A stretch of 64,000 nucleotides of DNA. It comes from Ascaris suum (Eukaryota > Nematoda > Chromadorea > Rhabditida > Ascarididae). Shown piece after piece: positions 55,191 through 64,000 of the stretch. Made by a program: the position numbers and the translations under genes. Within the stretch, counting starts at the first letter, position 1; every line of letters starts with the position of its first letter. The notes under the pieces were generated by a model, which did no database searches, was not told the DNA's origin, and saw nothing but the letters and a program-made list of their open reading frames with translations. The DNA lies in NCBI GenBank assembly GCA_013433145.1, contig CM024185.1, positions 6,976,761 to 7,040,760 on the forward strand, given 5' to 3'.

Positions 55191-55653
55191 TAATTTGTAG
55201 ACTCGAAGTAAATGAGTTACAGAGATTGACGTATGTTGACACTGCTGACATATGCGAGCGATTTAAGAAGGCAATCGCTCGACGAATCACCGAAACCCCA
55301 TCACTGACTCGAAGTGGCAACAGATGTCGTTTCTCAACAGGATCGTGGGTCTCTTCTAGAGATGTGAAGCAAACATCTGAAGTCTCAGATGTGATAGGGA
55401 TCATGGCGAAAAGACGTTATATAAGTAGCGGAAGTTTTGTGTTGTTTTAATTACTAGCGCTTAACAAGTGATCCTCTCTCTGTCTTGAAACATCGCGAGT
55501 TTGTTGCTACTTCAATTGATAGCTTGTTGTGGAAGAAATCAGAGATGTGCTGTTTATGTTTGACGAGATGGCGAGGAAAAGGATGCAAGGAATATGGCCT
55601 ATCGAGCCAGATGTAGCTATTTCTTCGAAGTATCCTTGTCAGCCGGAACATGC

Positions 55654-56407
55654 GCAAAAGAAGGGGACATTAGTTCCCCAACATCCTTATCAACTCTCGA
55701 AGGACTCTTGAGGAAGATGGAGACTGCAGATGGTTTCAATGTATTCAGCAAATAACTCCAAATGCTTCTCTTTGCGGACGAAGTTCTACTCGTTGCCGAT
55801 GACCCAAAAAACTTGCAGTATTCACTGAACGAGCTCAACAAGAATGCCAAGAAAATTGGGCTCAGCATTTGCAAATGCAAAACGAAGTGGATGAAAAATG
55901 CGTTCTGCCGTTAGTTTCCCATGAAGCTCGACAGTGAAAATATCGAACTTGTGGAGCCGTTTGTACACTTAGGATAGACTTGCAAATGAGCGGCGATTTG
56001 GGTCAGGAATTAAGCAGATGAAAAAGAGCGCATTGGTTAATATTCACCAAGCTCAACGATGTCTACTGCGACCCAATGATAAAAATGTCCGTAAAGGGAG
56101 AACTCTTCACTTCGACGGCCATCCCTGTTCTTCTGTGAGGAGCGAAACGTGGAATACCACACTCGCTGAAGAAAACAAACTAGCAGCGACCCAGTGAACA
56201 ATGCAAAGTATCAACAAACTGCAACACACCACAAACGAAGAGTTGCGTTCTGGATCCGCATTGAAGGATGTCGTGAAGAAATGTACAAATGAAAACTAGG
56301 GTGGACTGGTCACGTAGCCAGGTTAAATGACTATAGATGGACTAATTAAATTTTCTAGTGGTAACCAAGAGACGTAAAACGATCACGCGGCAGGCCGCAA
56401 CAAAGGG
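55654..56407 (+). pseudogene. RTE-type LINE reverse transcriptase, C-terminal fragment, degenerate
   Basis: Family landmarks occur in order across frameshifts and stops. KEGDISSP (55,657 on) corresponds to the family's QGD-SP block. LLFADEVLLVADD (55,765 on) is the catalytic motif, with Glu where the family has the second Asp of YADD/FADD. KKIGLSI and KTKWMKN follow, then a GPG-like region. SVRSETWNTTL resembles the family's YASETWTL, LRSGSALKDVV follows, then a DYRWT piece, and finally PRDVKRSRGRP (56,368 on) resembles PRDIKRTPGRPP. It lies inside the inverted-repeat pair. Identification is from memory of the nematode RTE family. The copy cannot be functional. Confidence 0.75.
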
Positions 56408-57782
56408 AAAAGACCGGCTGAGGCGCCTGTACGTATTTACTTGGATGCGGAGGGCTCAGGATCGCTATAGATGGAAGAGTCATCAGCTGCATCGATGGGG
56501 GGACGATGAAATCAACGACATCACGGCTGTTTAAAGTATTCAAAGTTAAGTAGCCTTGCCAGACTCCATCCGACGCAATGCACATATAGATGTCTAAGTC
56601 GAAGCATAGCGATGCAGCCATTGAGTCAATGTGGGCTCCCCAACGCAGAGTAACCACAGTGTTCAGCGCTGTGTCCAGTTTCCATTACAGCACTTCGCCC
56701 ACACTGTTATACGTGGCCGTGGAATGAACATCTCTGAAATCTACTCATACTCATTTATGATCTGACTCTCATTTTAAAGCATTGTTTAGTGATTCCTCTG
56801 AAGCAGTAAATTGTTTTGTAACATTCAAAAGGATAACTATCCAAAGCTCAGTCCTGTGCGATATGTGAAGTTGCATTAACTTTCTGAAGGCTGAGCACTG
56901 CACGCGGCTAGTGCCGTTAACAAGCTCCGATCCGCTTCAATCGACTTAATAATAGGTTGGATTGTCGAATGCGCAAACTTCGTTTCGACAGGCTGTGTCC
57001 TTGGAACGTTTCGGATGCGAGAACTGCTTACCATGATGCAGGGTGTAAAAACAATTGCCATCACCTCTGACTGCACCGTCGCTCATTCTTCTGGTTTTTT
57101 TATCGGCTTGGAATGAACACGAGTCGATGGACAGGTAACTTGCACGTGAGCCAAGTACTTATTCTATACTTATTCAGCCATTCTAGATTATTGGCTCGGA
57201 ACGAGTGCTTTTGATAGCCCCATCTTCTTTACGATCTCCACGAATTGGCTGGCTTCTTTGGCTAGAGTTGCGCACTTCAAATGACTGCTTATATTGAAGG
57301 TTTCCTGCTTTGTAACCACCTGTGGTCGCCTGTCATGTAATTCGCAATTCTTCGAATTGGGAGCATGTCGCCTTCGAGCTGCTTTTTCCTTCACAATCCT
57401 GACTTGTCTATGTCGGAGAGCAAGTGCTGCATACAATCAAACTATGTCAGTGCAATTAAATAGACGCTGAAAGCGTCGATTGGCTTTTTACCATCAAACG
57501 AACTTACAATGCCCGTTATCGGTATGACTATACGGGAAAGAAATGAAGTGATGGAAACCTGGAACTGTCGAAGTGAAGAATTCATAACCGGTGCATCTAA
57601 CAATCGCACGAAAGGTCAATTCGTGAAGAGCCACAGGGAGTTTAATGCAACATAAGAACGATTGGGTCACTTCATTAAACCGTCGAGGGCGATTCATGCA
57701 TTCAGTTCACCGATAAGAACACAATGTCACGAATGCACGAGAATAACACATAAGATAATGCATAATGCGACATTGAAATTTT

Positions 57783-58048
57783 TGTCAGTTGCGCGTCATA
57801 TAAGAAATTGATCTTATAGAAAAGTTCTTGTTTTTGTCTCAGCTTATTAATGATTCTGATAGAGCATTCAATGCTCTTTAAGACGTGTTGAAATTCGTCT
57901 TTCGAATTTTGTTTCCTTACGGTATATTTTCATATTTACTGCGACATTTTTATTGCCGAGTGTCCACTACAGCGCCGCTTTCCGAGGACGCGCGCGGTCT
58001 CTCCCCGTCTCTCTCGTGCGCGTGCGTTTGTGGCTAAGTGCGTCGACC
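57783..58048 (-). repeat. Right terminal inverted repeat
   Basis: Reverse complement of 54,925-55,190. It ends GTGCGTCGACC at 58,048. Confidence 0.9.
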
Positions 58049-58398
58049 GATGACAATGAGGGTATTACAGATGCGACAGTAAAGTGGTTACAATTAGTTA
58101 TAACTGTCAAGCAATGGATATTACAGTTGATTGCAGTGCTCCAAATATCGCTTAAAATAAATACCATAAGATACCAATCATAACTGCGTGATATGTTATG
58201 GAGTTCCACATAGTAACAGCTTGGGAAGTAGTTGAATTGAGAGCATATCAGTTCGTTTCGCTAAATTCCTTTCAGTTTAAGGATGTAACTCAGAAGGGTA
58301 GACAAACTTCGTAAAGGAGAAGATACTCTTGGATAGAATTCCTGAAAACGTTTAACAATCCTGATATGTAAATGTAAATCGAACTGAATTTCACGTCA

Positions 58399-58659
58399 CT
58401 ACGGAGTTTTTAGAGCAAAAATGCAAGGCCACCATTCGTAAGTAGGCTGGAAAGCTATATGAAATGCTTTTGCTAAAAGCCGCCCGATTGAAGCATTATT
58501 AAACTTTGCCCAAATATCTCGATATTTCTTTCTCATCGACGTCGGAACAGATTCTATTCGAAAATGGACGACAGTAAGCAACGAATATCCTCCCGATAAT
58601 TCCCAGGTTACCGTATTATAGGGCCTAGAGAATGCAGTAGAATCGTAAAGCGAATACAT
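58399..58659 (-). CDS. Unassigned 86-residue ORF or terminal exon
   Basis: Begins MYSLYDSTAFSRPYNT, contains SMRKKYRDIWAKFNN, and ends FQPTYEWWPCIFALKTP before a stop. Composition is protein-like, with evenly spread aromatic and charged residues, unlike the shadow frames around it. I recognise no family and see no signal peptide or membrane span. It is divergently placed from rpt-2, about 0.8 kb upstream. It could be a terminal exon, a repeat-derived fragment or chance. Confidence 0.3.
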   Translation of the reverse strand: MYSLYDSTAFSRPYNTVTWELSGGYSLLTVVHFRIESVPTSMRKKYRDIWAKFNNASIGRLLAKAFHIAFQPTYEWWPCIFALKTP

Positions 58660-59430
58660 TTACCCTTTGCTTAGCGAACTTGGCGAATAAATTTTAATGA
58701 AAGTTCGTCCGTCATCATGTTGGTGGAGATGAATGCGATAAGGTTTTATTGTTTTCTTTCGGAGTGGGAGTTTGATATTGTAAGGTTGTTCTCGGTTTTT
58801 TTTTAGTTGCGTGGTCATGAATTTTTGAGATTTCGAGTTCTTGAATTAAAAAAAATAGTAGTGGTTTGGGAATAGTCTTTAAAGGTGGATAAAATGGATG
58901 CAGATCTGTTGCCTAAGGTATGCAAGGAAAAAAACATGAAGTAAGATATGCGCCGCAACAAGGACTTTATTTCGGAGGAGCCGTATGTTCTGTTAGTCTT
59001 TCGCGGAACGGTTCAGTCGCAAGAACTTGGACACAAGTGGCAGTGCATGCTGTATATTTTTCGCAAAGTAGTTTACGGTCTGCAGCGCTGTTTTCGAATG
59101 TGTTTCATCTTATGGATTTAATCATGGAAAGGCTTCGGAATCAAAACCCAAGTTCTATAAAGCATTGATTTATTATGGTGTACGGATGTTGCAGTTGTCT
59201 ATTCTCTTTTTTGTTAAGGTTCAGTATGGAGGGTCTTCTCACAATTTCCTGTTCTTCCTGGTGTACGACATTTCACTGTTGATCTGTCCTAATCATTAGC
59301 GGGTTTTGCTTGAAATTTTTAGCGTTATTTTTCAAGTATTTTTGTTCTGTCAACCGGTTTATACTGATCAAAAATTTTGCTTAGGCAAAACTACTGACAA
59401 ACTTTTTTATGTTTTGTGCCCACCTCATTC
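58660..59430. other. Upstream region of rpt-2
   Basis: AT-rich with several T-runs. A short frame MDADLLPK ending at a GTATGC donor (58,894-58,918) could be a leader exon but is unsupported. No clear core promoter element is visible. Confidence 0.4.
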
Positions 59431-59444
59431 AATTTTCAGCTAAC
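59431..59444 (+). promoter_or_regulatory. 3' splice acceptor just upstream of the rpt-2 start, possible trans-splice site
   Basis: AATTTTCAG ends at 59,439, and only CTAAC separates it from the ATG at 59,445. In nematodes such an acceptor five bases before the start codon commonly receives a spliced leader. It could instead end an intron in the 5' leader. Confidence 0.6.
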
Positions 59445-61667
59445 ATGGGCCAACAACAATCAGGCTTTGGTGGGAAACGGGATGAGCGTGGTGGTGGTGA
59501 CGCTGACAAGGTAGGTCTTATTATCATAAATAATATGACTCTTTTAAATCTCATGTCCACTTTGTTTTAAAGTAGTGCTGTGCGGGATTATCGCTCACTC
59601 TCCACTATGTTAATGGAAATTTGACGTTCCTCTAAAAAGAGTTGGCAAATCCTACCATCGAGCGTGTGATACTGTGGAGTGGCGGATTTGCATACATCCT
59701 TCCCTCTTCCACATCATCTTCCCACCCCCTCCTGCCTTGAATTACCTGAAAGAACCCGTATTCTCTGCAAATTTGAAGGTATGATGAGGGCTGTGTACAA
59801 CATTTCGATAGTTGTTTTTTGGTATGCTAGTCATTGACGATATGAAGGTAGCAATTTACGATGCCGCACATTATCATAGAGGTTCTTTAGTTATATGTTA
59901 ATATCTAGCTTTATAAACATTTTGAAACAATCGAAGATGATTTTCGTTACATCTCTCTAGTTTGAATGTTTTACCTTTACATTATTGCTTCTCAAATATT
60001 GCGTTTTGTCGAATTTAAACCGCCAGGAACTTCAATGAGGCGTTCTTGTTGATACTGTTATGGAGGTGATTAAGGATATCTTTGAGTTCCATGCTTCTTA
60101 AGTGGTAATAGGAAGTAGGATGTAGTAGTTACTTAAAACTCGACGGCCGACAATGATCGAAACAGTCCAACGGCTTCGTTTACAGTACATTGACAGATAG
60201 TTTTTAATTAAACCGATAGGGGCTAGGTGATGTGAAGTTAATTAGTTTCGACTTTCTGCTCAACCTGAACCTGAGTGCAAACAGATATTGATGGTCGACT
60301 AGGCCCATTCCACCGATCCGATCTAACAGACTGACGTCGGTGGACAAGAATATGAAAACGTTGACGTCGTTAAATAGGTGTCATCCGATGATCGTGAAAA
60401 TACCTTCTCAAATGAGCATCTTAGGTCAATTAGCGATGTTTTGAATGTAGGATTTATGTATCCAAAGTAAGCATGCGGCTTTTATTTGGCACAATTCGTA
60501 TTTTAGGAAAAAAAGAGGAAGTATGAAGCACCGATTCCGACACGCATCGGCAAACGGAAGAAGGGTGGAAAAGGTCCGGATGCTGCCACTAAACTCCCCA
60601 CCGGTATGCTTTAGAGTGAGCATTCATAAATTTGTGTAGTAGTGAAGTTGGATTAGTGCATGTATGAGTGGGATGTTGTTATCTTCCTTCCTTAAAAGAC
60701 GCAAATTCGTTAACTGTTATTTCAAGGTTTTATATCAGCGCAAACTTATGACTTGACTTATCCCCTCTTCCATATATACGAGGAAGGAATAAATTTATTG
60801 TACTGGAATTACGAGGACGCATAATGAGAGCACTTTCCACCGCGAAGCGAGTGGCAGATAACGATGATCGCAATATTTAGCAGACTGTTATTCTAATTAA
60901 CTTTTGTTGTTTTTTATGAATAGGTATGGGAATCTGGTCGAGTATAGTAGTATTCCGTTTTCTCTGGAAAATCGTCCCCTAGGCGTTTCTCACCACCTGG
61001 TTCTTTTCCCTTTTCTTCTTCTGATCATGTCATGTGAAGTCGTTTTCTTTCTTTATCCTTAAATCCTCCTTCTGAATTAACTACTTATTCACAGTTGTCT
61101 TGTTTAAATAAGTGTGCAAATTCAGTGACACCTCATACGCGTTGTCGTCTGAAGCTGTTGAAATTCGAACGCATTAAGGACTATTTGCTGATGGAACAAG
61201 AATTTATTCAAAACCAAGAGAGATTGAAACCACAAGAAGAGAGACAAGAGGTATGCAGATGTTTCTTTTAACCGTTGTTTTTCGCTAATTACGGTCTGTT
61301 ATTTATTTACCTTTATGTAGTCTAGTTTTCGGTGTTCGACGCATGTTTTTACCTCTTTTGCTTGTTAATATATGTTACGGAATTGCAATTTGAAAGCGAA
61401 CTTATTTTTACATCATCGTTTTTTGAGTGGAGGTAGGAGATAAACTTTTTGCAGGCGTGTGTGCAAAAATTTTTCTGCACAAAGGACTTAGGGTAATTTC
61501 AGTTCCTTTTCCTGATTCGATGGGGAAAGAGAATTGCCAGATTGTAGTGGCATGGCTTTTCCGATATGCTGAGGATATATTGCAAAAATAGTCCATTGCA
61601 CCTTATTAGCAATTTATATTATTATTTCATCATTTAAAGAAGGGAAATAGAGCAAAATTTTAAAAGT

Positions 61668-61711
<44 letters not shown>

Positions 61712-63726
61712 AGAAAATTTTTCTTGCGAAAATGCAGCGCCCATTTCCCTGTGCACCAGGAGTGCAAAGCTTCCATCTTTCAAGGATCAGGTGTACGCCA
61801 TTGACCAGGACTTATAGTTTGTTGTGATTAGGAGGAAAGGGCGAAAGTGAACGATCTGCGTGGAACGCCGATGGCGGTCGGAAGCCTGGAAGAAATCATC
61901 GACGATCAGCACGCCATCGTTTCAACGGTCAGTTGCAATGAGTGGATATTTCCAGTGCTTTGGTGTAGTGTACCTTGCTACCATTTGTCAGGTACTTGAG
62001 GGAAATTAATCATCCTTTTCGGGATTTCAAAAAGAAAACCGGAAAAAATTGAGAAGCTAAGACAAATATGAAAAGGAGTGCTCTTATACAGCAGTGCTGA
62101 GTTGCGATTGTTGTATGATTTGCATTTTGCAAATGTGTTTACGTCGTTTCACCACTAAAATATCACCACATAATTTCCTCTCGCAGGGGAAATAGGTATA
62201 TCTGTGAATTAGAAAGTAAACCCGTAATCTGCTGTTTGATGTTTATGGGGAGGAGTGAGGGTGCCTGGTTGCAAAAGAATGCACAGAATGATTTTGTTGT
62301 TCAGTGGCGACCAACGTTTTGATCTTGAAGGCCACTGAAATATTCATTCGACTTGCATTATTCGGCGCCATATTCTTAACTTTGCACTATTTTTAGGCTG
62401 ATTTTGATATTCGTACCAATAGAAGTCGTTGCATTTCATTCTTCGCAATACTTGCCTGGTTTCGTCCCCCTCCCTTCTCCCTTCAACTTTATCAAGCTGT
62501 TCTTTGGTCATTGATTCATGTGTACCCGGAGGCAGTGTAAAATACGAATGGATCACACTCTTTGTAGCTATGAGTAAATCCCTTCGAACCGTAAATTAAT
62601 AGGCGTACTGAGAGGTAAGAGCTGACGCAAGGTAATAGCTCCTGCTTTTGAGGCTTACTAAAAGAAGGAATTTTCTAATTACGACGAGCTTTCTTTGGGA
62701 CTTTGAAAAACTAATTCCAAAAATGTGTTTGCTTTTATCAGATTTTGGTTTTTTTTTTTGCTGACGGTATCACCAGCTGCATTTGAAACACACTTTTTAC
62801 TAAAACATTCGATCATACTTTTCCTTAATTTTTCATACATATTAGGTATGGTTTATCTTTTCCAACGTTTTGCAACGTACTTGTATTGTTATCGACATGC
62901 TATACTGTATTGGCAACTTGCAGTCCGATTAAAAATATAAGAGGTCATTCTTGATCAAGATTTGACCACATTTTACCCAAATTCTTGTTTCATATAGTTA
63001 TTGGATGTTATATTGTTTTTAGAATGTCGGTAGCGAGCATTATGTGTCCATTTTGTCATTCGTCGATAAGGAGCAATTGGAGCCGGGCTGTGCGGTTCTT
63101 CTCAATCATAAGACGCATGCAGTGATCGGCGTTTTGGCCGAAGATACGGATCCGATGGTATCTGTTATGAAACTCGAGAAGGCTCCCCAGGTAAGTCGTT
63201 GATCCTTCGCTGCCTAACTTGGATGTTGTGAGTGAATGAAGTACTTCGTTTTGAGAATTTCGTTGAAATTTTTGTTAAAGCGTTTTCTGTAAATAAAAGT
63301 AGTTCAAACATTAGGAGTCAGGGCTACCGTCGCGGCACTTGATGAAGTATACTTTGAATATGGATTAAATGAGATGGAACACAGTCACCTTCATGTAATA
63401 AACATTATTAACGATTGTTATGGACAGGAACTACTTCTTGTGTGTTGAAGGATTTGGGCTACGTTTTCCTGATATTTCTTTATGAAGACTAAAGGCACTT
63501 TCTTTACTTATTTTCTTTGAATAAGCACTGTCAGTTTCATGATTTGAGACATTTTACATGCCACACGTTTGTTTTTGAAAAGTTTTTTAATTTAATCCTA
63601 AATTATAGGAAACGTACGCAGATGTTGGGGGTTTGGATCAGCAGATTCAAGAAATTAAAGAATCGGTCGAACTGCCGTTGACTCATCCAGAGTATTATGA
63701 GGAGATGGGAATCAAACCACCAAAAG
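59445..63726 (+). CDS. rpt-2: 26S proteasome regulatory subunit RPT2 (PSMC1), N-terminal half, continues past the window
   Basis: RPT2 is one of six AAA ATPases in the base ring of the 19S particle. They unfold substrates and open the 20S gate. Six exons are visible: 59,445-59,510, 60,507-60,603, 61,126-61,250, 61,832-61,927, 63,023-63,190 and 63,609-63,726, all with GT-AG borders and consistent phases. They give 223 residues, about half of the usual 440. The protein starts [16 protein letters not shown], keeping Gly2 as in the N-myristoylated family members. It continues with the Lys-rich [17 protein letters not shown] and the coiled-coil helix [20 protein letters not shown]. The OB domain follows ([35 protein letters not shown]), then [18 protein letters not shown] and [10 protein letters not shown], leading into the ATPase. 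Walker A, Walker B and the C-terminal HbYX tail lie beyond 64,000. The gene appears intact. Confidence 0.96.
61671..61706. repeat. AT microsatellite in rpt-2 intron 3
   Basis: 18 uninterrupted AT units within the 61,251-61,831 intron. Confidence 0.95.
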
Positions 63727-64000
63727 GTTCGCTCTTATTTTTTCCCTAATTTCAAAGGTTTGTTCAACAGCAATAATTTGATTGATTATACAGGTGGTTT
63801 TTAAATTTTTTTCTCTTTACCATGTGCTTGTTCAAATATTCGCTCGATGCGAAGAAGATAGTTGATGGAAGCGCAAGAGGTTTGGCAATCAAAGTTGCAC
63901 TTTGCTGTTGCATTGTTTCCAGTAGAACATATTGCCGTAGTATGGCTGATTTCTGCTGGAGTTTTATGGATTTTAAAATTTACAGTTTCATTATTGAATT
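63727..64000 (+). other. Start of rpt-2 intron 6
   Basis: The donor GTTCGC follows codon position one of the Gly in PPKG. The next expected coding, the Walker A region, does not appear before the window ends. Confidence 0.85.

Larger units (their letters stand above)
54925..58048. mobile_element. Element with 266-bp terminal inverted repeats enclosing LINE debris
   Basis: Arms at 54,925-55,190 and 57,783-58,048 are equal-length reverse complements with only scattered mismatches. The outer ends read GGTCGACGCACTTAGCCAC, followed by a GC-rich CGCGCGCGTCCTCGG region, then AT-rich sequence containing the short palindrome GAGCATTGAATGCTC. The interior of about 2.6 kb holds an RTE-type reverse-transcriptase fragment and unassigned sequence, and I see no transposase. 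The outer flanks share CTCATT in inverted orientation, so the ends may extend slightly. I infer a non-autonomous TIR element, possibly invaded by a LINE. A segmental inversion-duplication is the alternative. Confidence 0.75.

Noticed and set aside
57188..57697. Minus-strand ORFs of 82 and 67 residues
   Set aside because: They sit inside the inverted-repeat element, have no recognised domain, and are not connected by splice sites.

Overview
This window is nuclear DNA from a nematode, most likely a clade V (rhabditid/strongylid) worm. Three things point that way: telomere-type hexamers of the nematode sequence TTAGGC, an RPT-2 N-terminus ([10 protein letters not shown]...) that looks like the Caenorhabditis protein, and a decayed RTE-type LINE. 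Genes are sparse, with introns of roughly 50 to 1,100 bp or more. Most of the window is repeat.

Layout. (1) 0.2-6.5 kb: the 3' part of a plus-strand multi-exon gene that I read as a PA200/Blm10 (PSME4) proteasome activator. Its last exon carries a frameshift. (2) 6.5-14.0 kb: gene-poor DNA with a 66-bp-arm foldback, a degenerate TTAGGC tract beside an AT microsatellite and a relic of the main satellite (8.1-8.7 kb), a 90-bp direct duplication, and a 630-bp block of diverged telomere-type hexamers (12.8-13.5 kb). (3) 14.0-50.5 kb: one huge head-to-tail array of a 120-bp AT-rich satellite, about 300 monomers. It is heterogeneous at both edges, nearly invariant between about 35 and 48 kb, and broken by a scrambled 450-bp segment at 48.1-48.5 kb. 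(4) 50,525-50,656: exactly 22 perfect AAGCCT units, the telomeric C-strand, abutting the satellite without a spacer. (5) 50.7-58.7 kb: a small minus-strand membrane-protein gene, then a 3.1-kb element with 266-bp inverted ends enclosing LINE debris, then one unassigned minus-strand ORF. (6) 59.4-64 kb: the first six coding exons of rpt-2 (19S proteasome ATPase RPT2/PSMC1), cut by the window edge before the ATPase core.

The most interesting feature is the architecture. The telomere-type block left of the satellite reads TTAGGC on the plus strand, as at a right chromosome end. The tract right of it reads GCCTAA, as at a left chromosome end. The satellite therefore sits between two telomere-type sequences that face each other. 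Possible explanations are an ancient end-to-end fusion, a telomere-associated satellite moved inward, a TALT-like telomere template, or an assembly join inside a collapsed array. A second, older pairing of TTAGGC-like repeats with the same satellite lies at 8.1-8.7 kb, so the association is not a single accident.

The only real genes I can name, PSME4-like and rpt-2, both encode proteasome regulators and both lie on the plus strand, on opposite sides of the array. The very long ORFs on both strands of the satellite arise because the 120-bp period is divisible by three and the monomer lacks stops in one frame per strand. I do not treat them as proteins.
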